From Chloroflexota bacterium (GTDB lineage: Bacteria; Chloroflexota; Anaerolineae; Aggregatilineales; Phototrophicaceae), in the NCBI GenBank assembly GCA_028873975.1, contig JAPPMO010000015.1, positions 1 to 64,000 on the forward strand: DNA of 64,000 bases, in the 5' to 3' direction. Positions 26,088-33,715 of the stretch are shown here, one piece after another (positions within the stretch are counted from its first letter, which is position 1; the number at the start of each line of letters is the position of its first letter). Under the pieces are notes generated by a model. That model ran no database searches, was not told where the DNA came from, and was given only the letters and a program-made list of their open reading frames with translations. The position numbers were made by a program, and so were the translations under genes.

Positions 26088-27665
26088 ATGTTGTTTAACA
26101 GAAGGAAAGAGTTGCTGCTGCTGAGTACGCTGCTGCTGTTCATCGCTTCTCTTGTCGGTGGCGGGCTCGCGGCTCAGGACATGAGCACGCTTGTGATTGC
26201 CCTTGCCGGATCGCCGCCCACTTTTGATCCCTTGGCGGCTTCCGACAGTCGCGTTGATACGCCGTCGATCAATCTTTACAACGCCTTGCTGCAGTATCTG
26301 CCCGGCGTCACTGAATGGGAGCTGGAGCTCGCCGAAAGCGTTGAACAAGCTGAAGACGGCCTCAGCTACACCTTCACGCTGCAACCCGGTGTGATGTTCC
26401 ATGACGGGACGGAAGTCCTGGCGGAAGATGTCAAGTACACGGTCGATCGCTTGGTAGCGGTGAATATCGGCGTCGCGCGCAGTCTGGTCATGGTAACCGG
26501 CGCGGATGTCATTGACGATTACACCGTGCGCATCAATCTCAATACGCCCTTCCCCGGCTTCCTGGGCGCGCTCTCGCGCTTGTACATCCTCAATTCTGAG
26601 CTGGTGCAGGCCAACACAGTTGATGACGATTGGGGTCAAACCTGGCTGCAAAACAACGACGCCGGCAGCGGTCCCTATGTCTTGACCTCCTTCACGCCGG
26701 AACAAGAATTCACCATCGAGCGCTTCGACGACTATTTCAAAGGCTGGGAAGGCAGCCACGTTGACCGCGCCATCTTCGCCGTGATCAAAGAAGAGAGCAC
26801 GCGCCGTCTCTCGCTTGAAAACGGAGACTCGCACTGGATCCAGGTTGGCAGCCCGGAGACGCTGGACGCGCTCAGCGACAACCCAGCATACACGGTCAAC
26901 ACCGATCCAACGCTGAATCAGCTTTACTTCGCGTTGAATACCCGGCATCCGATCCTCCAGGATGCGCGCGTGCGCAAGGCGCTGTCGCTGGTCTACGACT
27001 TTGAAGGCCACGTCGAACTGGCGCGTAATGGCTATGCGGCGATCGCCAAAGGCGTGCTGCCGCCGGGGATTGTCTGCTTTGATCCTTCGCTGCCGGAGTC
27101 AGCGATGGATGTGGAGCAAGCGCAAGCCTTGATGGCGGAAGCCGGTTACGCTGATGGCGGCTTCGAATTGACAATGGCTTACCAAGGCACATCGCCGGAA
27201 GAAACCGCGGCTATGCAGATCATGCAAGCCGGGGCGGCGCAGCTGGGCATCACCATCCGCCCGATGGCCATCGAGTGGCCCGCCAAAGTGCAGGCTTACT
27301 CCTCGCAAGAAACGGCGCCCGATGTGGGCACGGTATGGATGTTCCCCTCGCTGCCCGATCCGGATCAGTTCTTCGGCAGACTGGGTATGTCCGACCAAGC
27401 TGGCACTGGCGGCATCAACTTCTCCTGGTATAGCAATGCCGATAACGACGCGCTGCTGGCGGCGGGCAAGGTCGAGCTCGATCCTGAAGCGCGTTGCGAG
27501 CTTTACAAGCAGGCTCAGGCGATATGGGATGCCGAGACCCCTTATGTCAACGTCGTCGTGGGCATGGCGCTTTCGGCATCACACGCCAACGTCAAGGGCT
27601 ATCAATGGTCGCCGCCGCATAGCTACACGCAGAATGTCTATCAGATCTACTTTGACGATATGTAG
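26088..27665 (+). CDS. Dipeptide/oligopeptide-type ABC substrate-binding protein
   Basis: A 525-residue SBP family 5 (DppA/OppA-like) protein. After a signal peptide (LLLLSTLLLFIASLVGGGLAAQ-DM) come the family markers: LVIALAGSPPTFDPLAASD, LAESVEQAEDGLSYTFTLQPGVMFHDGTEVLAEDVKYTVDRL (about residues 84-125), and NTRHPILQDARVRKALSLVYDF (about 284). Ligands of this family range from peptides to sugars and nickel. AAAGGACG precedes the ATG. Two matching permeases follow, but no ATPase genes do. Confidence 0.88.
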   Translation: MLFNRRKELLLLSTLLLFIASLVGGGLAAQDMSTLVIALAGSPPTFDPLAASDSRVDTPSINLYNALLQYLPGVTEWELELAESVEQAEDGLSYTFTLQPGVMFHDGTEVLAEDVKYTVDRLVAVNIGVARSLVMVTGADVIDDYTVRINLNTPFPGFLGALSRLYILNSELVQANTVDDDWGQTWLQNNDAGSGPYVLTSFTPEQEFTIERFDDYFKGWEGSHVDRAIFAVIKEESTRRLSLENGDSHWIQVGSPETLDALSDNPAYTVNTDPTLNQLYFALNTRHPILQDARVRKALSLVYDFEGHVELARNGYAAIAKGVLPPGIVCFDPSLPESAMDVEQAQALMAEAGYADGGFELTMAYQGTSPEETAAMQIMQAGAAQLGITIRPMAIEWPAKVQAYSSQETAPDVGTVWMFPSLPDPDQFFGRLGMSDQAGTGGINFSWYSNADNDALLAAGKVELDPEARCELYKQAQAIWDAETPYVNVVVGMALSASHANVKGYQWSPPHSYTQNVYQIYFDDM

Positions 27666-27685
27666 CCGCTCGATAACGCTGTAAA

Positions 27686-27720
27686 CGGGGCGGGTGGAAA
27701 GATCGCTTCGACTCGCCCCG
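27686..27720 (+). terminator. Hairpin between binding-protein and permease genes
   Basis: CGGGGCGGGT (27686-27695) pairs with ACTCGCCCCG (27711-27720) with one G-T pair and a 15-base loop. No U-run follows. Such hairpins after binding-protein genes often protect the upstream message and lower read-through into the permease genes. Confidence 0.5.
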
Positions 27721-27738
27721 CCTGTGAGGTGACCAGCC

Positions 27739-28746
27739 TTGGGTGACTATGTACTGCGCCGTCTGTATCAGGCTCTATGGGTCCTGGTCGCGGTGACGGT
27801 TGTTACATTCTTGATTTCCAACCTGTTGCCCGGTGATCCGGCTCTCTCGAGGGCTGGGCAATTCGCCACAAGAGAACAGGTGGAAGCGACGCGCATACGA
27901 CTGGGGCTCGATCAACCGCTGCATATTCAGTACATAAAATATATGCAGCGGCTGCTGTCCGGAGATCTGGGCTTGTCGATCACATCGCGCCAGCCGGTCT
28001 TGAAGGAGTTGGGAGACTTCTTCCCGGCGACGCTGGAACTGACGGTTGCGGCCTTCTGCTTCACGCTGACGATAGGCATCCCCCTGGGCATTCTGGCCGG
28101 TTCGACCAAATCTCGTTGGGTCAAGTCGACAATCATCATGGGTTCGCTGATTGGCGTGGGCATCCCGGTATTTTGGGCGGGGCTTGTTTTCCAATTGATC
28201 TTCGCCGGACGACTGGATATCTTGCCCCTGTCCGGTCGCTTGACCTTGACTATGCCGCCGCCGCCCAGCGTGACCAATATGTATCTCATCGACTCAATCC
28301 TGGCCGGGCAATGGGATACCTTCAAAGACGCGCTGACGCATCTCATCTTGCCCGCTTTCACGCTGAGTCTGGGGCAGATTGGCGCCATGGCGCGGACGAC
28401 GAATTCGGCCATGGCCAGCGTCATTCACCGCGATTATGTGCGAACGGCGCATGCCAAGGGGCTGTCCGAAAGGAAGGTCCTGTGGTCTCACGTCTTGCGG
28501 AATGCCCTGCTGCCGGTCGTCACCGTTTTGGGCTTGTATGTAGCCTTTATGCTGAACGGCGCGCTGCTGATCGAGATCATCTTCTCTTGGGGAGGGCTGG
28601 GCACCTACGCCTGGATTGGCATTTTCCGCAACGATATTACGGTCATCATGGGCGTGACGCTCACGGCAAGCCTGACCTTTATGTTTGTCAATCTCGTCAT
28701 TGACCTGACCTATCCATTCCTGGATCCGCGCATCCAATATGGATGA
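27739..28746 (+). CDS. Dipeptide-type ABC permease (DppB-like)
   Basis: A 335-residue inner-membrane protein with the DppB start (YVLRRLYQALWVLVAVTVVTFLISNLLPGDPA), then RIRLGLDQPLHIQYIKYMQRLLSGDLGLS, and the EAA-type loop DYVRTAHAKGLSERKVLWSHVLRNALLPVV (about residues 232-262). The start is TTG with GAGGTG eight bases upstream; no ATG fits. It follows the binding-protein gene and forms a pair with the next permease. Confidence 0.88.
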   Translation: MGDYVLRRLYQALWVLVAVTVVTFLISNLLPGDPALSRAGQFATREQVEATRIRLGLDQPLHIQYIKYMQRLLSGDLGLSITSRQPVLKELGDFFPATLELTVAAFCFTLTIGIPLGILAGSTKSRWVKSTIIMGSLIGVGIPVFWAGLVFQLIFAGRLDILPLSGRLTLTMPPPPSVTNMYLIDSILAGQWDTFKDALTHLILPAFTLSLGQIGAMARTTNSAMASVIHRDYVRTAHAKGLSERKVLWSHVLRNALLPVVTVLGLYVAFMLNGALLIEIIFSWGGLGTYAWIGIFRNDITVIMGVTLTASLTFMFVNLVIDLTYPFLDPRIQYG

Positions 28747-28764
28747 TTATTGGCGGGCAGCCTT

Positions 28765-29682
28765 ATGAGCAGAGCAACAGCATCTTCTGACCATCGGCCT
28801 CGCTCAACTCTGGACGAAGACAAAGGCTTATGGCAAAACTTCAAACAGAGCCGTTTTGCCTTTGCCGTTCGCCATAATCCGCTGTCGATTCTCGGTTTGG
28901 CTATCCTGGCTCTGCTGATTGTGATCGTGTTGGCGCCGGAGTGGTTCACATCTCACAGCGCCACCATGCTCAATCTGAGAACCAAGTTCATAAGCCCGTC
29001 AGCCGAACACCCCTTTGGGACCGACCACATGGGAATCGATATTTTCACGCGCGTAATTTACGCCGCGCGCACAACCATTTGGGTGGTCTTTGTTGTACTG
29101 AGCATCGCCACGAGTCTGGGCTTTCTTGTTGGCTCGCTGGCGGCATACCTGGGCGGTCGGGTTGATAGCATTCTGATGCGCATGACAGATGTCTGGATGG
29201 CTTTCCCGTCGCTCGTGCTCGCTATCGCCCTCAATGCAGCGCTCGGGCGCGGCTTGTTTCAGACGATGATAGCTGTCGGCTTTTCCTGGTGGCCCTCCTA
29301 TGCGCGGCTGGTGCGCGCGCAAGTCTTGAGCGTCAAGAACGAGGAATATGTCCTGGCGGCGAGGGCGCTCGGCGCCAGCCATTTTCGCATCGTCGTGCGG
29401 CACATAATCCGCAACGGATTTGACCCGGTAATCGTCAACATCACGATTGACGTTGGCTTCGTCGCCCTCGCCACCGCGGGCCTCAGCTTTCTCGGCTTGG
29501 GTATCGAGCCGCCCACGCCGGAATGGGGGCGCATGGTTGCGGAAGGAAGAGATTACCTGCTCGACCAATGGTGGGCTTCTACCTTCCCCGGCCTGGCGCT
29601 GTTTATGTTCGTCGTCGGCTTCAATTTGCTCGGCGAACTCGTGAGAGACTGGCTCGACCCCAGCAACGTCGGAAGAAGATGA
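28765..29682 (+). CDS. Dipeptide-type ABC permease (DppC-like)
   Basis: A 305-residue inner-membrane protein with a DppC layout: a soluble N-terminus, a first hydrophobic segment LSILGLAILALLIVIVLAPEWF, the loop HPFGTDHMGIDIFTRVIYAARTTIW typical of the family, and the ATPase-contact loop EYVLAARALGASHFRIVVRHIIRN (about residues 196-219). It ends with FNLLGELVRDWLDP, as usual. ATG at 28765 is preferred over an in-frame TTG at 28750. DppD and DppF genes, which normally follow, are absent. Confidence 0.87.
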   Translation: MSRATASSDHRPRSTLDEDKGLWQNFKQSRFAFAVRHNPLSILGLAILALLIVIVLAPEWFTSHSATMLNLRTKFISPSAEHPFGTDHMGIDIFTRVIYAARTTIWVVFVVLSIATSLGFLVGSLAAYLGGRVDSILMRMTDVWMAFPSLVLAIALNAALGRGLFQTMIAVGFSWWPSYARLVRAQVLSVKNEEYVLAARALGASHFRIVVRHIIRNGFDPVIVNITIDVGFVALATAGLSFLGLGIEPPTPEWGRMVAEGRDYLLDQWWASTFPGLALFMFVVGFNLLGELVRDWLDPSNVGRR

Positions 29683-29786
29683 GGAGGAGGATAAACCCGT
29701 ATCTGTGGCTTTCAAGATAGCAAAATGAGTTGACTTAGCTCGAAAAATCGATTCGCATTCCATTTGCCAACCAGAGGAGGTTAGTA

Positions 29787-30788
29787 ATGCGCTCACACGT
29801 ATTTTGGGACCAATTTGCCGAAATTTCCGTCAACCGCCTGGTCAATCCGGGCAAAGGCGAACCGTTCTTGATCATCGCCGACCCGAAGAACGATCTGAAT
29901 CTGGCCGAAGCCCTGCTCTCGGCTGGTCTGCGCTCCGGCGCCAACACCACGTTGATCATCAAAGACTGGTACGAAGAAGGCACCGTCAGCGATCCCGGCC
30001 CCGTGGTTTCCAACGCCATATTGAACAGCAAGTATGTGCTCTCGCTCTGCGGCGGCATTGTGCGCGCCCCGGCCATGCAGGAAGCGCGCAACAATGGCAC
30101 GCGCCATCTATCCACGGTGGTGGAAGGCATCGAGGACTATTGCATCGCGGCGCTGCTCAATGTAGATCTGGATAAAATGTTCGAGAACGCCGATATCATC
30201 GCCCGCCTTTGGCAAGAAACCGACGAATGTCGCGTGACCTCGCCCTATGGCACTGACATCAGCTTCAAGATGGGCGGGCGGCCGAGCTTGGTCAGCGACG
30301 GCGCGCTCACCTACGACGGCGAGGTCGACTTTTACCCGGGCGCGCAGGTTTCGATCGCCCCGCTCGAAGAGAGCATCAACGGCACGATCGTGGTTGATGC
30401 CAGCGACAATGTCAGCGGCCTGGTTCACAACAATTATTCGCTCATCGTCGTCGACGGCGTGATTACCGAGGTCGTCGGCGATGGCGCAGGGGATGCCATG
30501 CGCGCCTGGCTGGAGACGCGCAACGACGATGTCATCTACAAGATCTGCCATTTCAGCATCGGGCTGAACCCCAAAGCGGGCATCTCGGGCCACTTGATGG
30601 AAGACGAGCGTGTGCTGGCGTCGGTTGACTTCGGCTTCGGCTATCAAGATCCCAAGTTTGGCGGTACCGTGGGATATAGTCCCTATCACGCGGATATCAT
30701 GATGGCGAACCCGGACATCTATCTTGACGGCAAGCTCATGAGCAGCGCCAACAGGCTGGAAGATGGCTACGGCTTCCATCACCTGTAG
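29787..30788 (+). CDS. M29-like aminopeptidase / NicX-like protein
   Basis: A 333-residue protein resembling the aminopeptidase M29/T superfamily, which also includes the 2,5-dihydroxypyridine dioxygenase NicX. Seen are FLIIADPKNDLNLAEALLSAGLRSGA near the N-terminus, GGRPSLVSDGALTYDGEVDFYPGAQVSIAP (about 163-192), HFSIGLNPKAGISGHLMEDERVLASVDFGFG (about 253-282), and SPYHADIMMANPDIYLDG with His and Asp ligands. M29 enzymes use two metals; which of the two reactions applies here cannot be told. The gene has GAGGAGG upstream and lies in the dipeptide importer operon, so processing of the imported ligand is likely. Confidence 0.65.
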   Translation: MRSHVFWDQFAEISVNRLVNPGKGEPFLIIADPKNDLNLAEALLSAGLRSGANTTLIIKDWYEEGTVSDPGPVVSNAILNSKYVLSLCGGIVRAPAMQEARNNGTRHLSTVVEGIEDYCIAALLNVDLDKMFENADIIARLWQETDECRVTSPYGTDISFKMGGRPSLVSDGALTYDGEVDFYPGAQVSIAPLEESINGTIVVDASDNVSGLVHNNYSLIVVDGVITEVVGDGAGDAMRAWLETRNDDVIYKICHFSIGLNPKAGISGHLMEDERVLASVDFGFGYQDPKFGGTVGYSPYHADIMMANPDIYLDGKLMSSANRLEDGYGFHHL

Positions 30789-30841
30789 CGCTTGTCTCGC
30801 AGCCGGCTTTGCCATACGCTGCTAGATTGGCTACCGATACA

Positions 30842-30891
30842 GGCTTGGGCGCCGACCGTTGAAGACTCTTCAACGGTCATCTGCCCGAGCC
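30842..30891 (+). terminator. Strong intrinsic terminator-like hairpin
   Basis: GACCGTTGAAG (30854-30864) pairs perfectly with CTTCAACGGTC (30868-30878) over a three-base loop; an outer stem GGCTTGGGC / GCCCGAGCC extends it, and CTTTT follows. It closes the M29-like gene and would separate it from the DUF3830-like gene at 30959. Confidence 0.75.
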
Positions 30892-30958
30892 TTTTCGATT
30901 GTCCATGGACCCGGCTTGTTCCGCGCCAAATGACGAAACCTTTAGGAGTTCATCCAAT

Positions 30959-31393
30959 ATGTCCACTATGAAGATTGAGTTTTCCGGCGGCGGCATCTTT
31001 TATGCCCGCTTGCTTGAAGCGGAAGCGCCAAAGACCTGCGGGACGATACTGTCTCGGCTTCCCTTTGAATATCAGTTTTATCACAGTATTGTCTCGGGGC
31101 AGGCGCTTGTCGCCCTGCCCCCCGACTTGACTGTCGAGCGCGAGAACCAACGCGTGGCTGGCATACCCCCGGGCGCCTTGTCCTTTCTGGTCAAAGACGA
31201 GCCGGTTTTGGTCCCCGATGAAATCTATATCGCTTACGGTATTTTCATCTCGCGCGGTTTGACAGTGGATATGAAGCAACCTGTCAACGTTTTCGCCCAA
31301 ATTGATGCTGAGCTCGATTCTCTGGCAACGTGCTGCCGGCGTGTGCTGATGGAAGGCGCGGAAACAATCGCGTTTAGCCTGGCGGGTGACTAA
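30959..31393 (+). CDS. DUF3830-like (cyclophilin-like fold) protein
   Basis: A 144-residue protein close to the length and pattern of the DUF3830 family: IEFSGGGIFYARLLEAEAPKTCGTILSRLPFEYQFYHSIVSGQALV at the start and LSFLVKDEPVLVPDEIYIAYG in the second half. The family has a cyclophilin-like barrel and no proven function. ATG at 30959 has AGGAG upstream; the frame also opens at 30899 without a ribosome site. It is followed by a phosphotriesterase-family gene 14 bases on, so they form a pair. Confidence 0.7.
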   Translation: MSTMKIEFSGGGIFYARLLEAEAPKTCGTILSRLPFEYQFYHSIVSGQALVALPPDLTVERENQRVAGIPPGALSFLVKDEPVLVPDEIYIAYGIFISRGLTVDMKQPVNVFAQIDAELDSLATCCRRVLMEGAETIAFSLAGD

Positions 31394-31407
31394 GCGGAAC
31401 CGTGAGC

Positions 31408-32328
31408 ATGTCTGACAATCTGCGGGTTCATACGGTATTGGGCGAGATTGAGCCTTCAGCTCTCGGCAGGACGCTCATGCACGAGCATATATTTTGTGAC
31501 CTGTACCGCGTAACCGGGCGGTTGAATGAGTTGCTCAATGACGAGGCGCTGGCTGTAGAAGAACTGGCGGCGCTACGGAAGGCTGGCGGGACTGCGCTCG
31601 TCGAGGTGACAACGCCGGATATGGGACGTGATCCCGAAGCGCTTTGCCGAGTCGCTGAGAAAACGGAGCTTCATATCATAATGGGAACCGGTTGGTATCG
31701 TCAGCCTTTCTACCCGCCCGATATTGACAGGCTCTTAACGAATGAACTGGCGGACAGGATAATCTCGGAATTGACTGACGGCGTCGCTGGAACAGGAATC
31801 CGCGCTGGCATCATCGGTGAGATTGGCATCCATCTGGATTATGCGACAGCGCAAGAAGAAAGAGTCCTGCGGGCGGCTGCGCGCGCGCAAAAGGCGACTG
31901 GCGCGCCATTAACGACGCACGCCTCCATGTATCCCGTCGGCCTGCAACAGCTTGAAGTCCTAAAGGACGAAGGCGTGGACATGAGCCGGGTGATCATCGG
32001 TCACTGCGATACCTGTCTCGACCAATCCTATCATTTGGCAATTCTTGAATCAGGCGCTTATGTACAGTTTGACACGGTTGGTCGCAATCACATGAATCCC
32101 GATTCGCGTCGCGCCAGCGCCTTTGCCAAGCTTGCGTGCCTTGGCTGGAAGCATAAACTGCTCCTCTCTAGCGATCGCTGTCATCGAAGCGATCTTCGCG
32201 CGTTTGGAGGGCTGGGTTACGGCTACGTGTTTACCGGGTTTTTCGACCTCTTGCGGGCCAGGGGCGTCGATGATGAAACACTGGATGCAATTACGATAGA
32301 GAACCCGCGGCGCGTGCTGGCTTGGTAG
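31408..32328 (+). CDS. Phosphotriesterase-family metallohydrolase
   Basis: A 306-residue amidohydrolase-superfamily protein of the PTE/PHP group. Metal ligands visible are the HEH motif (TLMHEHIFCDL, about residue 25), IIGEIGIH, where Glu takes the place of the carboxylated lysine (as in E. coli PHP), TTHASM (about 171), IIGHCDTCLD (about 198) and SSDRCHRSD (final Asp, about 255). Relatives hydrolyse lactones, phosphotriesters and amides; the native substrate is open. GTG at 31402 is an alternative start. Confidence 0.78.
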   Translation: MSDNLRVHTVLGEIEPSALGRTLMHEHIFCDLYRVTGRLNELLNDEALAVEELAALRKAGGTALVEVTTPDMGRDPEALCRVAEKTELHIIMGTGWYRQPFYPPDIDRLLTNELADRIISELTDGVAGTGIRAGIIGEIGIHLDYATAQEERVLRAAARAQKATGAPLTTHASMYPVGLQQLEVLKDEGVDMSRVIIGHCDTCLDQSYHLAILESGAYVQFDTVGRNHMNPDSRRASAFAKLACLGWKHKLLLSSDRCHRSDLRAFGGLGYGYVFTGFFDLLRARGVDDETLDAITIENPRRVLAW

Positions 32329-32388
32329 GTTTATTGCTAGATAGCAAAAAAAGTGAAAGTAACGCTTCAAATACCTCGCCGTCTATCC

Positions 32389-32676
32389 CAGGGCAATTGC
32401 ATCAAATCATTTTTTTCACCACCGAGGACACCGAGAGCGCCGAGTTTAGGTTCATTTGTCTGCTTTCCATCTAATTCCGTCACCTGAATACAGCGAGGTC
32501 GCCAGCGAAACTTCATTTGTGGCTGAAAACAAGCCTGAAACATAGGATGAGCTATGTTCCGTTGCTTTTCTCGGTGTTGACGGTCAGTGTCTACGCGACC
32601 CTCGGCGCCCTCGGTGGTTAATAATCAGTCCAATTTCGTACCATGTCAGCCGCCCCATTTTGATGCGATTGCCCTG
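32389..32676. mobile_element. MITE-like element A, copy 1
   Basis: A 288-bp element bounded by CAGGGCAATTGCATCAAA and, inverted, CAGGGCAATCGCATCAAAA. It is flanked by a perfect direct repeat CCGTCTATCC (32379-32388 and 32677-32686), which looks like a 10-bp target duplication. Inside the ends lie ACCGAGGACACCGAGAGCG and, inverted, ACCACCGAGGGCGCCGAGG. No transposase frame is present, so it must be mobilised in trans. A second copy lies at 54138-54394. It occupies most of the gene-free stretch 32329-32931. Confidence 0.8.
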
Positions 32677-32732
32677 CCGTCTATCCCAGTAGAACCAACA
32701 AAGTCGCGCAGCGCCAAAATAAAAGTCGGCCG

Positions 32733-32758
32733 TAGGGGCGAGCCATGGCTCGCCCCTA
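32733..32758. repeat. Perfect 26-bp palindrome
   Basis: TAGGGGCGAGCCA followed by its exact complement TGGCTCGCCCCTA. A partial match to one arm (CGCCCCTAcAAATTG) is found near 163-177, so this is probably one copy of a dispersed short repeat rather than an operator. Confidence 0.6.
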
Positions 32759-32849
32759 AATTGACCTTGCAATTTGTTGCACGACTTAATTGGATTTACT
32801 TCTGCGCCTCTGTGGCGCGATTGCGCTGCTTCCCTGCTTTCCGGCAGCC

Positions 32850-32878
32850 TTGACAAGCCAAACAATGATGTCTACAAT
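32850..32878 (+). promoter_or_regulatory. Sigma-70-type promoter of polysaccharide locus
   Basis: -35 TTGACA (32850-32855), a 17-base spacer and -10 TACAAT (32873-32878) give a transcription start near 32885, upstream of the SDR gene that opens the lyase/GH88/ABC operon. Confidence 0.75.
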
Positions 32879-32903
32879 CAAGGTACGACAATGATAAACA
32901 CGG

Positions 32904-32918
32904 TTTGATATTATCAAA
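32904..32918. promoter_or_regulatory. Perfect palindromic operator candidate
   Basis: TTTGATA-T-TATCAAA is a perfect 15-bp palindrome between the predicted transcription start and the ribosome site of the SDR gene. A repressor bound here would block elongation or initiation. The IclR-type regulator at the far end of the locus is the obvious local candidate, but this is inference. Confidence 0.6.
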
Positions 32919-32931
32919 TAAGGAAACGGGC

Positions 32932-33693
32932 ATGCGGATAAATCTTGACGGCAAGACGGCATTAGTCACCGGAGGAAACATCGGAATTGGCGCCGGCATC
33001 GCCAAAGCGCTAGCCGAATGCGGAGCGCAAGTGATTATCACATATTTCTCGCACGAAGTCGAAGCCAATGATACCGTAAAAGTATTGGAAGGGCTGGGCT
33101 GCGAGGCGGCGATGTTTCATTTGGATGCCACCGACAGCGCTCAGGTGGCAAGGGTTGTAGCGGGGGCGGCAGCCCGGTCGAAAGGCAAGATCGACATACT
33201 GGTGAACAACGCGGGGCATCTCGTGAATCGCGTACAAACCGAAAGTATGTCGGACGAACATTGGCGCCGTGTCATTGATGTCAACCTTTCGAGCGCCTTC
33301 TACTGTACGCGGGAGATATTGAAGGTCATGCCAGACGGCGGACGCATCGTGAACATGTCGTCCCTAGCCGCCCGAAACGGCGGCGGGAACGGCACCATGC
33401 CGTATGCCGCGTCAAAAGCCGGTATCATAGGTCTAACGCGCGGGCTCGCCAAAGAGCTTGCGCCAAGGAAGATAACCGTCAATGCCCTGGCGCCCGGCTT
33501 CATCGCGGAAACGCCTTTTCACGAGACCTTTACCGGGTTGGAGAACTATGCGGGAATCATCGCCGGAATTCCGCTGGGGGTAGCGGGCTTGCCGGCAGAC
33601 GTGGCGGGCGCCGTATTGTATTACGTATCGGATCTCGGCAAGTGGGTTACGGGTCAAGTGGCGGAAATCAACGGCGGCGGCTGGTTCGTATAA
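32932..33693 (+). CDS. SDR-family oxidoreductase
   Basis: A 253-residue short-chain dehydrogenase: the cofactor motif TGGNIGIGAGIA (residues 12-23), NNAGH (about 88), the catalytic Ser in VNMSSLAARNGG, and MPYAASKAG with YxxxK (Tyr about 153, Lys about 157). The C-terminal NGGGWFV is usual. ATG at 32932 has AAGGA upstream. As first gene of an operon for uronic-acid polysaccharides it may reduce or oxidise a keto-uronate or similar intermediate (inference); it could also use another substrate, since SDRs vary widely. Confidence 0.85.
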   Translation: MRINLDGKTALVTGGNIGIGAGIAKALAECGAQVIITYFSHEVEANDTVKVLEGLGCEAAMFHLDATDSAQVARVVAGAAARSKGKIDILVNNAGHLVNRVQTESMSDEHWRRVIDVNLSSAFYCTREILKVMPDGGRIVNMSSLAARNGGGNGTMPYAASKAGIIGLTRGLAKELAPRKITVNALAPGFIAETPFHETFTGLENYAGIIAGIPLGVAGLPADVAGAVLYYVSDLGKWVTGQVAEINGGGWFV

Positions 33694-33715
33694 GCGCGCC
33701 GGAAAGATTGACACC

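Noticed and set aside
32389..32676. CRISPR-like repeats of the CCGAG type
   Set aside because: The short repeats are degenerate, inverted about the centre and without regular spacers; they belong to the MITE-like element.
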